Source of the DNA: Ignatzschineria sp.
GTDB taxonomy: Bacteria; Pseudomonadota; Gammaproteobacteria; Cardiobacteriales; Wohlfahrtiimonadaceae
Length of the DNA stretch: 45,507 bases
Assembly: GCA_030150405.1 (NCBI GenBank)
Contig: JASLFU010000045.1
Span: 1 to 45,507 of the forward strand
Reading direction: 5' to 3'
The position numbers were made by a program, and so were the translations under genes. Below are positions 22,866 to 31,465 of this stretch, piece after piece (within the stretch, counting starts at the first letter, position 1; each line of letters opens with the position of its first letter). A model generated the notes under the pieces. It was given only the letters and a program-made list of their open reading frames with translations, was not told the DNA's origin and did not search any database.

Positions 22866-22889
22866 GCCCCGGTAATACGGGGCTTTTTT
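22866..22889 (+). terminator. Terminator between cargo module and lysis genes
   Basis: GCCCCG/CGGGGC stem (22866-22871 with 22878-22883), loop GTAATA, six T residues. It ends 15 bases before the endolysin ATG. Confidence 0.88.
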
Positions 22890-22903
22890 ATGGGTGAAAG
22901 AAA

Positions 22904-23431
22904 ATGAATAAGTATCCAGAGCGCTTCTTGCTCTTTATCAATGTGATTATTGATGAGATTGAGAAGGGCTTTTCTAATCATAAAGATGATCGAGGCGGTG
23001 AGACCAATTGGGGAATCACCAAAGCATTGGCGCGTGCGCATGGGTATCAGGGAGATATGCGAAAGCTTACCCGGGATCGTGCAATTGATATCTATTATCG
23101 TGAGTTTTGGAATGCAAAGATCGTCGATAGCATTCATAACTATGTTGCGTTTCATCTCTTTGATTGTGCGATTAATAGCGGCTATACCAATGCCATTAAG
23201 ATTTTACAGCGAGCTGTAGGCGTGAAAGATGATGGGAAGCTCGGTGCGGCAACGATGAATGCGTTGAGTAAGCTCTCAGAGCGTGACGCTATTCTTAAAT
23301 TCTGCATTGCGCGGATGCACTTTTATGGAACGTTATGGAATTTTAAAACGTTCGGCAGAGGTTGGCGCAATCGATTATTTATTTTGGCAGATGTGAATTG
23401 GGAGGCAGCGCGTGAGAAGTATCTTAATTAG
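22904..23431 (+). CDS. Endolysin, GH108-type lysozyme
   Basis: 175 residues. EKGFSNHKDDRGGETNWGIT (about 20-39) is the catalytic Glu and GGxTxxGIT pattern of the ZliS/GH108 lysozymes. YREFWNAK and the downstream AVGVKDDGKLGAATMNAL (peptidoglycan-binding type 3 region, about 105-122) complete the family. It cleaves the glycan strands of host peptidoglycan at the end of infection. There is no obvious signal peptide, so release depends on the holin. Confidence 0.9.
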   Translation: MNKYPERFLLFINVIIDEIEKGFSNHKDDRGGETNWGITKALARAHGYQGDMRKLTRDRAIDIYYREFWNAKIVDSIHNYVAFHLFDCAINSGYTNAIKILQRAVGVKDDGKLGAATMNALSKLSERDAILKFCIARMHFYGTLWNFKTFGRGWRNRLFILADVNWEAAREKYLN

Positions 23432-23597
23432 TCTTTGTTTGTGGGTGGTTGCCGGATGTGCAGTGGCAATTCCTGAAGTTGAGCAGGTGAATAAGTGTAG
23501 TGGCTGGACGCCAGAAACTATCTACGCAAGCGATAGTAAAGCAGAGCAGCTAAGAAAGCTTGAGCGTAATACTTATATGCAGGGTGTTTGCCCATGA
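23412..23597 (+). CDS. Rz1-like lipoprotein, first copy
   Basis: 61 residues from a GTG inside the endolysin 3' end. Short signal peptide with lipobox VAGC (Cys16). The mature part, CAVAIPEVEQVNKCSGW and then LRKLERNTYMQGVC, aligns with the second lipoprotein of this lysis cassette (CxGW near the start and Y-M-x3-C near the end). An outer-membrane spanin-like role is inferred. Its stop overlaps the holin start. Confidence 0.6.
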   Translation: MRSILISLCLWVVAGCAVAIPEVEQVNKCSGWTPETIYASDSKAEQLRKLERNTYMQGVCP

Positions 23598-23824
23598 TTG
23601 AAGATGTTTTAAAGAGTGGCGGCGCGTACTCCACAAATAAGTGTGTGCTTGTAGGCGCGTTTCTAGTCTCTTCGTTTGTCGTGATCTATACCACGATTGC
23701 TCACCCTGAGCATTTAACGGGAGTGCTTGGATTTTATCTTACGATCTCCGGCGCATTAACAGTGACAAAGGGCGTTAAAGATCATGCAGACGCAAAGCTC
23801 GGGAGAGAGCATGAGGAAGATTAG
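23594..23824 (+). CDS. Holin
   Basis: 76 residues from the ATG at 23594, which overlaps the preceding stop (ATGA); an ATG two codons earlier is possible. Two hydrophobic helices, about 20-37 (VLVGAFLVSSFVVIYTTI) and 43-60 (TGVLGFYLTISGALTVTK), with a charged C-terminus (KDHADAKLGREHEED). This is a class II holin layout, placed between endolysin and spanin genes. Confidence 0.8.
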   Translation: MIEDVLKSGGAYSTNKCVLVGAFLVSSFVVIYTTIAHPEHLTGVLGFYLTISGALTVTKGVKDHADAKLGREHEED

Positions 23825-24065
23825 AGCTGTAGTGATTTGGATATTAGGTGCGTTAAGCGCCTTTTTTTATGTCTTGAATAAGTCTAAATCAAAGCAAATT
23901 GAGAAACAGAAAGATGAAGCGGATAGATATAGAAGAGAGGCAGAGATACAAGGCTACATCGCAGAAGAGGAGCGCACGGCAAGGAACGTTAAAGACAGCA
24001 TCGCTCGCGCTCCTGAGCATGATATTGATGAGCTGCTCGACCAAACAGGAAGTTATCGAGATTGA
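23811..24065 (+). CDS. Rz-like inner-membrane spanin
   Basis: 84 residues from ATG 23811 with GGGAGAGAG upstream. One N-terminal membrane helix (AVVIWILGALSAFFYVL) and a long charged coiled coil (KQIEKQKDEADRYRREAEIQ). This is the Rz topology: an inner-membrane anchor with a periplasmic coiled coil that meets Rz1 and fuses the membranes. The Rz1-like gene overlaps it in another frame, the usual nested arrangement. Confidence 0.8.
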   Translation: MRKIRAVVIWILGALSAFFYVLNKSKSKQIEKQKDEADRYRREAEIQGYIAEEERTARNVKDSIARAPEHDIDELLDQTGSYRD

Positions 24066-24213
24066 TTATCGAGCGATCAATTGTGCGGGCTGGGATCGCG
24101 TAACACTAAGTAGAAAGGATGTAGTCAGCAGACAGACAAAAGAAGAGATCGCCGCGCATAACTTACGGTATATGAGAGTGTGCGAACTAAAGGAAGCCGA
24201 CCATGGCAGATAG
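23899..24213 (+). CDS. Rz1-like outer-membrane spanin lipoprotein, nested in Rz
   Basis: Read in the +1 frame over Rz. Hydrophobic ASLALLSMILMSC gives a lipobox (LMSC), followed by CSTKQEVIEIDYRAINCAGW and LRYMRVC. The first in-frame ATGs (23899, 23914) give an unusually long basic leader of 35-40 residues, so the true start is uncertain and may be a later non-ATG codon. It runs past Rz and overlaps the next gene. Partner of the Rz-like protein; relative of the lipoprotein at 23412. Confidence 0.65.
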   Translation: MRNRKMKRIDIEERQRYKATSQKRSARQGTLKTASLALLSMILMSCSTKQEVIEIDYRAINCAGWDRVTLSRKDVVSRQTKEEIAAHNLRYMRVCELKEADHGR

Positions 24214-24514
24214 AAGAATTACAAAATTAGAAGAGAAACAGAACTGGTTAGAGCAGCATGCTTGGAAGATTGTCTCAACGCTCGGGCTTGCTGCAATCGT
24301 CTGGTATCTGAATGGGATTAACGCAAGCTTAAAGAATCTAAGTGATGACATCATTGATATTAAGCTTGCAGATAGTGCGAACGCAGCGCGGATGAATCGA
24401 TTACAAGAAGATGTGATCGGGCTTAAAGCCGGCGAAAAGGAGTTGTCAAAAAGAGTCGGCGCGCTCGAGAGAGTATCTGAAAAACATGAGCATCAATTGC
24501 AGAGATTGGAATGA
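24203..24514 (+). CDS. Membrane coiled-coil protein of the lysis region
   Basis: 103 residues. LEEKQNWLEQHAWKIVS precedes one membrane helix (TLGLAAIVWYLNGI, about 26-40), followed by a coiled coil to the C-terminus (MNRLQEDVIGLKAGEKELSK). It resembles small phage membrane proteins found near holins, and may modulate lysis timing. Its end overlaps the HNH gene start by four bases. Confidence 0.6.
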   Translation: MADRRITKLEEKQNWLEQHAWKIVSTLGLAAIVWYLNGINASLKNLSDDIIDIKLADSANAARMNRLQEDVIGLKAGEKELSKRVGALERVSEKHEHQLQRLE

Positions 24515-24849
24515 GTAAGAAGAGAACACTGAAAACACTGGGTAGCAGATTAGATGTGGTAGATACAGGATCGCTCGGTGTTGTAGAGACTGGCTCATGG
24601 CGTAGCGGTAAATCAAGCACAGCGCGTGGCTATGGCTACAAGTGGCAGAAGGTGCGAGAAATTTTTCTTGCTGAGAATCCTTTGTGTGTTTACTGCAAGC
24701 GAGAAGGAAGAGTAACAGCGGCAAACGTTGTTGACCACATTGTTCCACATAAAGGCGACCAAAAGTTATTTTGGAGGCGTAGCAATTGGCAGGCGCTTTG
24801 TGCGTCGTGCCACAGCTCTATCAAACAAGCAGAAGAGCGGGGGAGCTAG
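24511..24849 (+). CDS. Phage HNH endonuclease
   Basis: 112 residues. CVYCKREGRV, then NVVDHIVPHKGD, NWQALCASCHSSI: an HNH nuclease with two CxxC zinc knuckles and the catalytic DH pair. HNH nucleases directly before terminase are needed by HK97-type cos phages for end cutting together with terminase. The cos candidate follows at once. Confidence 0.92.
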   Translation: MSKKRTLKTLGSRLDVVDTGSLGVVETGSWRSGKSSTARGYGYKWQKVREIFLAENPLCVYCKREGRVTAANVVDHIVPHKGDQKLFWRRSNWQALCASCHSSIKQAEERGS

Positions 24850-24914
24850 TGTTTCCAAAGCATGGGAGGGGGTGGGTTGAAAGTTCACACGGAAACACTT
24901 TCTAGACCACCCCC
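24849..24914 (+). other. Candidate cos region with interleaved inverted repeats
   Basis: GTGTTTCC (24849-24856) pairs with GGAAACAC (24891-24898), and GGGGGTGG (24868-24875) pairs with CCACCCCC (24907-24914). The G-run and C-run flanking about 30 bases between HNH and terminase genes is the location where cohesive-end sites of such phages occur. The exact cut is not visible. Confidence 0.5.
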
Positions 24915-24971
24915 CCATTCACGCATAAAAAAAATTCCGATTTTAGAAAATTGTTAAAGGTTTCACGGGCT

Positions 24972-25430
24972 ATGTTAAATGATAAACAGAAGGCATTTGC
25001 TCGCGGGATCTTGCGGGGGCTAAGTAATCGAGACGCCGCTATTGAAGCGGGCTACGCAAAAAATACAGCGTCATCAGCAGGATCTCGTTTAGCAAGAAAT
25101 AAAAAGATTTTAGATTACATTTCTCGGCTCGAGAATGTTAAAGAAAAAGTTAAAGAAGATGTGGCCGATTTTGTACCCGTTGGCACATCTAGCAAGGTGA
25201 AAAAATTCAAATCAAAACCCGATCCACTCAAGTTTCTTTTAGGGGTGATGGATGATGATTTTGAAGATATCAAAACTCGGGTTGAATGTGCGAAAGCTGC
25301 GCTCCCTTATGTTCATGCAAAAATGGGCGATATCGGGAAGAAGCAATCGCAAGAAGAGCAAGCAAAGGATATGGCAAGTGGGGGAGGGAGCGGTCGTTTT
25401 GCCGCAATGGCTCCGCCAAAGGTTAATTGA
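24972..25430 (+). CDS. terS: Terminase small subunit
   Basis: 152 residues from ATG 24972 (MLNDKQKAFARGILRGLSNR); a TTG 21 bases earlier is less likely. The N-terminal helix-turn-helix NRDAAIEAGYAKNTASSAGS binds the packaging site; the middle and C-terminus are helical with a Gly-rich tail. It overlaps terL by one base and sits just after the cos candidate. Confidence 0.9.
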   Translation: MLNDKQKAFARGILRGLSNRDAAIEAGYAKNTASSAGSRLARNKKILDYISRLENVKEKVKEDVADFVPVGTSSKVKKFKSKPDPLKFLLGVMDDDFEDIKTRVECAKAALPYVHAKMGDIGKKQSQEEQAKDMASGGGSGRFAAMAPPKVN

Positions 25431-27112
25431 TGAGTGAATTGAAATGGTCAACAGCATGTAAAGATTGGGAAGATCGTGTTGTTAATCAAAAATCGCTCAT
25501 ACCGATTAAACCGCTCTTTCCTGAGCAGGCCGAGCTTGCGCTTAACGTCTTTAATGAGCTTGTGCTTGTAGACGTAGCGGGTTCACCCAAAATGGGCGAG
25601 GTTACGCGAGATTGGGTGTTTGAATTCGTTGCCGCAATCTTTGGCGCATATGATGCAAATACCGGTGTTCGCCTGATTAATGAGTTCTTTCTCTTAATCA
25701 GTAAGAAGAATACTAAATCCACGATTGCCGCCGGCATTATGATGACAGCGCTCATTCTTAACTGGCGTCAATCAGCAGAGCTCATCATTCTTGCGCCAAC
25801 AAAGGAAGTTGCCGATAACTCATTTATCCCGGCGCGGGATATGATCAATGCTGATCCTGAATTGCAGGCGCTCTTTAACGTCTCTGAACATACGCGAACG
25901 ATCACACATCGTGTATCGAAAGCCACGCTTAAAGTATTAGCGGCGGATTCGCTTACGGTGGGCGGAATTAAAGCCTCTTACATTTTGATTGATGAGGTTC
26001 ATTTATTCGGTAAAAAGGCGAATGCCGAAAGTATGCTAAGGGAAGCGCGAGGCGGTTTAGCGTCAAGACCAGAGGGCTTTACCATCTGGCTTACAACGCA
26101 ATCGGATGAACAGCCTGCTGGTATCTTTGCATCTATGCTCAGTTACGCTCGGGGCGTGCGAGATGGGCGCATTAACAATCCGCAGTTTTTGCCGATTCTC
26201 TACGAGTTCCCGGAGAAGTATATCGAAGAGAAGCTGCACTTATTGCCGGAAAACTTTTACATCACAAATCCCAACTTGGGCGCGTCTGTTGATGAGCGTT
26301 TTCTCATTGCGGAGTTTGAAAAAGCGAAAGAGGGGGGCGAGGAATCGCTTCGAGACTTCTTAGCAAAACACTTAAACGTAGAGATCGGGCTTAATCTTCG
26401 CGATAGCCGTTGGATCGGTGCAGATTTTTGGGAAGCGCAAGCGGCAGATTTTACGCTTGAAGAGCTTATCGAACGCAGTGAAGTGATTACCATCGGCGGC
26501 GACGGCGGTGGGCTTGATGACTTGCTCGGTATGGCAGTTTTAGGAAGAGAAAAAGAGACGCGGCGTTGGCTTCTTTGGGTGCGCGCTTGGTGTCATGAAA
26601 AAGTGCTCGAGCTTCGCAAAAACATCGCGGCGCAACTTCGGGATTATGAGAAGGATGGCGATCTCGTAATTATTGAGAAGTCCGGCGAAGACTGTAGGCA
26701 GTTTGGCGCAATCTGTAAGCTCGTTTACGATTCCGGCAAGCTCGACAAAATTGGGCTCGACCCTTTAATGGTTGGCGGTTTGATTGATGGAATTATCGAA
26801 GCAGATGTGCCAGAAGAGCTCATTGTCGGGATTGCTCAGGGCTATAAACTTGCTGGCCACATGCAAACAACAGAGCGCAAACTTGCAGAAGGCACATTAT
26901 TCCATGCAAATCAGCGAATGATGGATTGGTGCGTAGGCAATGCGCGGGTAGAAGTTCGGGGCAATAACGCACTCATCACAAAGCAATCTTCGGGTAAGTC
27001 AAAGATCGACCCCGTGATCGCAACGTTTAACGCGGCGAGCTTGATGGCGCTAAACCCCGAGGCAAAGGGGAGTATCGGTAGTTTTATTGACAATATGGTA
27101 ATGATTCTATGA
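25430..27112 (+). CDS. terL: Terminase large subunit
   Basis: 560 residues, HK97-type. The ATPase domain has a degenerate Walker A region SKKNTKSTIAAGI (about 85-98) and Walker B SYILIDEVH (about 183). The nuclease domain has metal-binding acids in GGDGGGLDD (about 350) and IGLDPLMVGG. It cuts and pumps phage DNA into the prohead. Adjacent to portal, overlapping by four bases. Confidence 0.95.
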   Translation: MSELKWSTACKDWEDRVVNQKSLIPIKPLFPEQAELALNVFNELVLVDVAGSPKMGEVTRDWVFEFVAAIFGAYDANTGVRLINEFFLLISKKNTKSTIAAGIMMTALILNWRQSAELIILAPTKEVADNSFIPARDMINADPELQALFNVSEHTRTITHRVSKATLKVLAADSLTVGGIKASYILIDEVHLFGKKANAESMLREARGGLASRPEGFTIWLTTQSDEQPAGIFASMLSYARGVRDGRINNPQFLPILYEFPEKYIEEKLHLLPENFYITNPNLGASVDERFLIAEFEKAKEGGEESLRDFLAKHLNVEIGLNLRDSRWIGADFWEAQAADFTLEELIERSEVITIGGDGGGLDDLLGMAVLGREKETRRWLLWVRAWCHEKVLELRKNIAAQLRDYEKDGDLVIIEKSGEDCRQFGAICKLVYDSGKLDKIGLDPLMVGGLIDGIIEADVPEELIVGIAQGYKLAGHMQTTERKLAEGTLFHANQRMMDWCVGNARVEVRGNNALITKQSSGKSKIDPVIATFNAASLMALNPEAKGSIGSFIDNMVMIL

Positions 27113-28377
27113 AGAAGAAAGGTGTATTTAAACGAGCGCTCTATAAGCTCTTCAATGTTGAGAGTGATATTGATCGGCGCGTTAATGCGGCGATCACCAC
27201 ATTTTCTGATGCTTACAACATCTCGCTGAGTGGGCAGAGCGTAACAACAAGTAAATCTCTGCAGGTTTCGGCAGTGTGGGCATGTGTTCGTCTCTTAGCA
27301 GAAACGATCTCAACACTTCCGCTTAAATTACACGAGCGGCAAGAGGATGGCTCACTTAAAGACGCTACCGATTACGCACTTTGGCGAACACTCTGCATTG
27401 AGCCTAATAAGCAGCAGACCCCTTCAAAAATGTTGGAGTTCTTAGTGGCAAGCTTAGCACTTCGCGGTAATGCATACTTTGAAAAGCGCATGGTTGCAGA
27501 TCGTGTTCGTGCGCTGATTCCGCTTCTGCCACAAAACTTAGTAAAGATCGAAAAGCTCGAAAATGGTGAGTATCAATACCGTTTTTTAGTAGAGGGGAAA
27601 GAAGAGATCTTCCCGGAGAAAGATATTTGGCATATTCGCGGCTTTGGGCTCGATGGCTTAACGGGGCTCGATTCATTAAGCGTAGGGAAAGAGACGATCG
27701 GCTCTGCTATGGCTTCAAATGAAGCGGCGGCCACATTCTTTGAAAAGGGAATGTCAGTCTCCGGCGCGTTATCTGTAGATCAAGCGCTCACAGATGAGCA
27801 ACGAGAAAAGTTAAAAGCAAACCTTTCGGGATTTAGTGGCTCGAAAAATGCCGGCAAATTGATGGTGCTTGAACATGGTATGAAGTATCAGGGCATCTCA
27901 TTAGCTCCCGAGCAGAGCCAGTTACTCGAATCTCGCGGTTATGGTGTTGAGGAGATTTGCAGGCTCTTTAAAGTTCCGCCAATTTTGGTTTATCACATGA
28001 GTAAACAAAGCTCGTGGGCGTCATCTGTAGAGAGTGTGAATCGGCAGTTTTTAACGTACACGCTTCTGCCGATTATTAAGAATATTGAAGAGTCGATCGT
28101 TAAATCATTAATCCCGCCTCAAGACCGGGATCGCATCTTTCCTAAGTTTAATTACGAGGGCTTTTTAAGAGCGAACAGCGAAGAGCGCGCAAGCTTCTAT
28201 AATTCTGCACTTTCAAATGGCTGGATGAGTAGAAACGAAGTTCGAGCGAAAGAGGATCTGCCACCGATCGAAGGCGGCGATATCTTCACGATTCAATCAG
28301 CATTAATTCCCGTTGAAAAGGTAGGAACAAATTATGAAAAGAAAACTCAATCTCCCCAAGATGAATCTCAAGAGTGA
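27109..28377 (+). CDS. Portal protein, HK97 family
   Basis: 422 residues. VSAVWACVRLLAETISTLPLKL near residue 52, GNAYFEKRMV, and EICRLFKVPPILVYHMSKQSSWASSVE are typical of HK97-like portals. It forms the dodecameric DNA entry ring. Its 3' end overlaps the protease gene by 44 bases. Confidence 0.95.
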   Translation: MKKKGVFKRALYKLFNVESDIDRRVNAAITTFSDAYNISLSGQSVTTSKSLQVSAVWACVRLLAETISTLPLKLHERQEDGSLKDATDYALWRTLCIEPNKQQTPSKMLEFLVASLALRGNAYFEKRMVADRVRALIPLLPQNLVKIEKLENGEYQYRFLVEGKEEIFPEKDIWHIRGFGLDGLTGLDSLSVGKETIGSAMASNEAAATFFEKGMSVSGALSVDQALTDEQREKLKANLSGFSGSKNAGKLMVLEHGMKYQGISLAPEQSQLLESRGYGVEEICRLFKVPPILVYHMSKQSSWASSVESVNRQFLTYTLLPIIKNIEESIVKSLIPPQDRDRIFPKFNYEGFLRANSEERASFYNSALSNGWMSRNEVRAKEDLPPIEGGDIFTIQSALIPVEKVGTNYEKKTQSPQDESQE

Positions 28378-29146
28378 TTATTCCCTCAAAGCCAAAGAGA
28401 AGTGGCGACCGCTGGCGCTTGAGGGCGCCGAGGGTGATATCAATATCCTTGATGAGATCGGCGACGATTGGTGGAGTGATAGCGATACCACACTCTCCCG
28501 TGTGCAACGTAAGTTAAATGCAGCAGGGGGGGAGGATATTACGGTGAACATTAATAGCTTTGGGGGCGATCTTTTCGAAGGCATCGCCATCTATAACGCA
28601 TTGGCCGCTTACCCCGGCAAGATCACCGTAAAGATTTTGGGGATTGCCGCCTCTGCCGCATCTGTAATTGCAATGGCGGGGGATGAGATCAAGATGTCTG
28701 AAGCCTCTTTCCTTATGATCCACAACTCATGGGTAATTGCTGCCGGTAATCGAAATGATTTTCTCGCATTAGCAGAAGAGCTACAGCCCTTTGATAATGC
28801 AATGGCGAGCTTATACGCTTCCCGCACGGGATTAGATAAAGAAGAGATTATTCAGCTAATGGACAAAGAGACCTACATCAGCGGAGAAGAGGCGCTCGAT
28901 CAGGGTTTTGCCACAAGTTTAATTAACGATAAAGAGTATGCGCTTGCCGATGATTCTGTAATCGCAGCGCACAGAGTAGATCGCTTACTTGCTAAACAAA
29001 ATATCCCTCGCTCAGAGCGCAGGCGATTATTAAAAGAGATTAAAGAGGGTACGCAAAACGCTGCCCCCGAGAGTACGCATAACGCTGCTCAACGCTCCCA
29101 AATTTTAACCAAAATGCGGGAGATCGAAGCGCTATTTATAGCGTAG
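28334..29146 (+). CDS. ClpP-like prohead maturation protease
   Basis: 270 residues. ClpP-type serine protease: VNINSFGGDLFEGIAIYNAL, catalytic Ser in IAASAASVIAMAG and catalytic His in FLMIHNSW, with Asp downstream. It removes the scaffold-like N-terminal part of the capsid protein during head maturation. Order portal-protease-capsid is the HK97 arrangement. Confidence 0.92.
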   Translation: MKRKLNLPKMNLKSDYSLKAKEKWRPLALEGAEGDINILDEIGDDWWSDSDTTLSRVQRKLNAAGGEDITVNINSFGGDLFEGIAIYNALAAYPGKITVKILGIAASAASVIAMAGDEIKMSEASFLMIHNSWVIAAGNRNDFLALAEELQPFDNAMASLYASRTGLDKEEIIQLMDKETYISGEEALDQGFATSLINDKEYALADDSVIAAHRVDRLLAKQNIPRSERRRLLKEIKEGTQNAAPESTHNAAQRSQILTKMREIEALFIA

Positions 29147-29177
29147 TTATTCACCTTAAATCAATTAATTTAAATGC

Positions 29178-29200
29178 ACCGCCTATTGGCGGTTTTTTTT
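29178..29200 (+). terminator. Intercistronic terminator before capsid gene
   Basis: ACCGCC/GGCGGT stem with TATT loop (29178-29193) and eight T residues, ending 14 bases before the capsid ATG. Confidence 0.85.
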
Positions 29201-29213
29201 ATGGAGTAAAGCT

Positions 29214-30425
29214 ATGCCAGAGTTAACAAAACAGCTGGAGTCGCTTAAAGCGGCAGTGGAAAAGAGCAACGATGCGCTCTCTAAAGCATCTGATCAGTAT
29301 CTTGCGGAGTCTAAAAAGCTTGGCGAAGCAAATGCCGAGACAACAGAAAAGGTCGATAAGCTTTTAGCTCAGCACAACGACAATATGAAAAAGCTCAACG
29401 AGCTTGAAGTAAAACTGGGTGAAGCAGAAGCCGCATTTGCATCTGTAACACCACAGCGCAGTGCCTCTCCTATTTCAGCAGGCGAACTTGTTGCCAAAGC
29501 GGAGAACACAGGGGATTTTGCGCGCCGTGTCTTGGCGAATGAACGTAGCCGGACTTCTATTGCTGTGCCTCGTGCGGCATTAACCAACGTTAATGTTGGG
29601 GAAGGTGTTGTGCCAGATCACCGCTTGCCGGGCATTATGCCAACGCTTAAGCAGCGTCTGTTTTTGCGCGATCTTATCACACCCGGTCGCACAGATTCCA
29701 ACATGATTCATTGGGTGCAGCAAACGGGTTTCACAAATAACGCCAAAACTGTGCCCGAAGGCGAATTAAAGCCCTACAGCAAGATCGAATTTGCGACAAA
29801 AGATACACCGGTCGCCACCATTGCGCATCTCTTTAAGGCGTCGAAGCAGATTATGGACGACTTGCCACAACTTCAATCGCTCATCGATTCAGAGCTTCGC
29901 TACGGCTTGAAGTATGCAGAAGAGCAGCAGCTCCTTTTTGGCGATGGCACTTCCGGCAATTTACATGGAATCTTCCCTCAAGCGTCTGAGTACGAAAAAA
30001 CGGCGCTTACCGAAAAAGTAAACGGTATTGATGATATCCGAGCGGCGATCGTTCAAGCGCATCTTGCACGTATTCCCGCCACCGGTATCGTAATGCACTT
30101 GCGTGACTGGGCGAGAATCGAGCTCCTTAAAGATGCAAATGGTAACTACATCTTTGGGAATCCTTCTGCACTCGCTTATCCATCGCTTTGGGGCTTACCG
30201 ATTGTGGAGACTGAGATCGAAGCGTTCGAGGGTAAGTTCTTAACGGGTGCGTTTTCAGGCGCAGCGCAAATTTTCGATCGAGAAGATGCAAACGTTGTGA
30301 TCTCCACAGAGAACGAAGACGACTTTGCACGAAACCTTATCACTGTGCGTTGTGAAGAGCGTTTAGCGCTTGCTGTTTACCGCCCAGAAGGCTTTATCAA
30401 AGGCGAGTTCACGGTAGCGGGTTAA
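29214..30425 (+). CDS. Major capsid protein, HK97 fold
   Basis: 403 residues. The first 95 or so form a coiled-coil delta domain (ASDQYLAESKKLGEANAET). The mature part starts near ANERSRTSIAVPRAALTNVN and contains VPDHRLPGIMPTLKQRLFLRDL and RYGLKYAEEQQLLFGDGTSG. The N-terminal part should be cut off by the upstream protease. Confidence 0.95.
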   Translation: MPELTKQLESLKAAVEKSNDALSKASDQYLAESKKLGEANAETTEKVDKLLAQHNDNMKKLNELEVKLGEAEAAFASVTPQRSASPISAGELVAKAENTGDFARRVLANERSRTSIAVPRAALTNVNVGEGVVPDHRLPGIMPTLKQRLFLRDLITPGRTDSNMIHWVQQTGFTNNAKTVPEGELKPYSKIEFATKDTPVATIAHLFKASKQIMDDLPQLQSLIDSELRYGLKYAEEQQLLFGDGTSGNLHGIFPQASEYEKTALTEKVNGIDDIRAAIVQAHLARIPATGIVMHLRDWARIELLKDANGNYIFGNPSALAYPSLWGLPIVETEIEAFEGKFLTGAFSGAAQIFDREDANVVISTENEDDFARNLITVRCEERLALAVYRPEGFIKGEFTVAG

Positions 30426-30450
30426 TAACCACTTATCACAATCTTAATAG

Positions 30451-30474
30451 GGGCGGGCTTTCCGCCCTTTTTTT
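30451..30474 (+). terminator. Intercistronic terminator after capsid gene
   Basis: GGGCGG/CCGCCC stem (30451-30456 with 30462-30467) and seven T residues, ending 10 bases before the next ATG. Confidence 0.85.
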
Positions 30475-30484
30475 GGAGAAAAAC

Positions 30485-30739
30485 ATGAAATTAACAGCAT
30501 TAAATAACTTCCTTTTAGGGAAAAAGGTTCTTGAAGTGGGTGAGGTTTTTGAAACCACAACAAGCCATGGTAAAGAGCTTATCGCACGAAATCTTGCCGA
30601 GATTTACGATGAGAAGGCGGAGCCTAAAAAAGAAGAAACGCCGGCAGTAGAAGAGGCGAAAGAAGAGAAGGCAGAAGAGAAAAAACCTGCCAAAAAAGCC
30701 CCTGCAAAGAAGAAGGCAGAGCCTAAAAAGAAGGAGTAA
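30485..30739 (+). CDS. Small head-region protein with Lys/Ala/Glu-rich tail
   Basis: 84 residues from ATG 30485; a TTG 12 bases upstream is less likely. The N-terminal 45 residues form a compact beta-like module (NNFLLGKKVLEVGEVFETTT). The rest is a charged low-complexity tail ending KKKAEPKKKE, unlikely to be folded. Found between capsid and connector genes, where many siphoviruses carry such a small protein of unclear function, possibly DNA- or capsid-associated. Confidence 0.7.
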   Translation: MKLTALNNFLLGKKVLEVGEVFETTTSHGKELIARNLAEIYDEKAEPKKEETPAVEEAKEEKAEEKKPAKKAPAKKKAEPKKKE

Positions 30740-30742
30740 GCC

Positions 30743-31042
30743 GTGATTGAGTTAGATGAAGTAAAAAAACATCTTCGTGTCATTCATGATGATGAAGATG
30801 ATCTCATCAAAACCTATCTACACGCCGCAATCTCTACAGCAGAGCAATATCTCAATCGTTCAATCATTAAAAGTGAGGAGGATCGTGAGTCCTTCAATGA
30901 TCTTCTATTGCCGCCTGATGTTCGGGCGGCCATTTTACTGATTGTGGGTAGTCTTTACGCAAATCGGGAAGATGAGAAGCGAGAAATGCCGATGGCGTCT
31001 CGCTATCTCTTAAATCCGCATCGAATCAATATGGGGGTTTAA
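30743..31042 (+). CDS. Head-tail connector, gp6-like
   Basis: 99 residues from GTG with AAGGAG upstream. VKKHLRVIHDDEDDLIKTYLHAAISTAEQYL and LLPPDVRAAILLIVGSLYANRE match the phage gp6-like connector family. It attaches below the portal. Confidence 0.88.
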   Translation: MIELDEVKKHLRVIHDDEDDLIKTYLHAAISTAEQYLNRSIIKSEEDRESFNDLLLPPDVRAAILLIVGSLYANREDEKREMPMASRYLLNPHRINMGV

Positions 31043-31375
31043 ATGAGCTTAAAAGCAGGAAATTTAAGGCACTTTATTACGCTCGAAACCCCAAAACTCT
31101 CAGAAGATGCATACCACGGTGAAGAGTGGACGCTCTATAAAAAGGGCGTCCCCGCCGCTTTTAATTTTTTAAGTGGTAAGGAGTTATTTGCCGCAGGCGC
31201 AGAGCATTCCGAGATCACGGCGCGTATTCAAGTGCGTTTTGACCCTAATATCAATGCTGCCATGCGTGTAAAGTTCGCAGGTAAGCTCTACGCAATCCAC
31301 GCAGTAATGCCCGATAACCGCTCAGGAAGAGAGTGGCTTACGCTCTTTGTGAGTGAAGGCGTCGTGGGTGAGTAA
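31043..31375 (+). CDS. Head closure protein (SPP1 gp16-like)
   Basis: 110 residues. It begins MSLKAGNLRHFITLETPKL and continues with a beta-barrel pattern ending GREWLTLFVSEG, as in head closure or adaptor proteins of siphoviruses. It seals the head and joins the tail. Directly follows the connector gene with no gap. Confidence 0.82.
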   Translation: MSLKAGNLRHFITLETPKLSEDAYHGEEWTLYKKGVPAAFNFLSGKELFAAGAEHSEITARIQVRFDPNINAAMRVKFAGKLYAIHAVMPDNRSGREWLTLFVSEGVVGE

Positions 31376-31465
31376 ATATCTTTTAGTGAAAAATAACATT
31401 ATCTTATTTTTCGTAATCTTTTGTTTTTGGGTTAATTGCTTTATCCTCTTTTATAGGAGGTGGCA

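Noticed and set aside
26690..26705. Spacer 74 and other spacers share 11-12 base words with prophage genes
   Set aside because: About nine such 12-base matches are expected by chance across 98 spacers and 35 kb; none extends or has a PAM.
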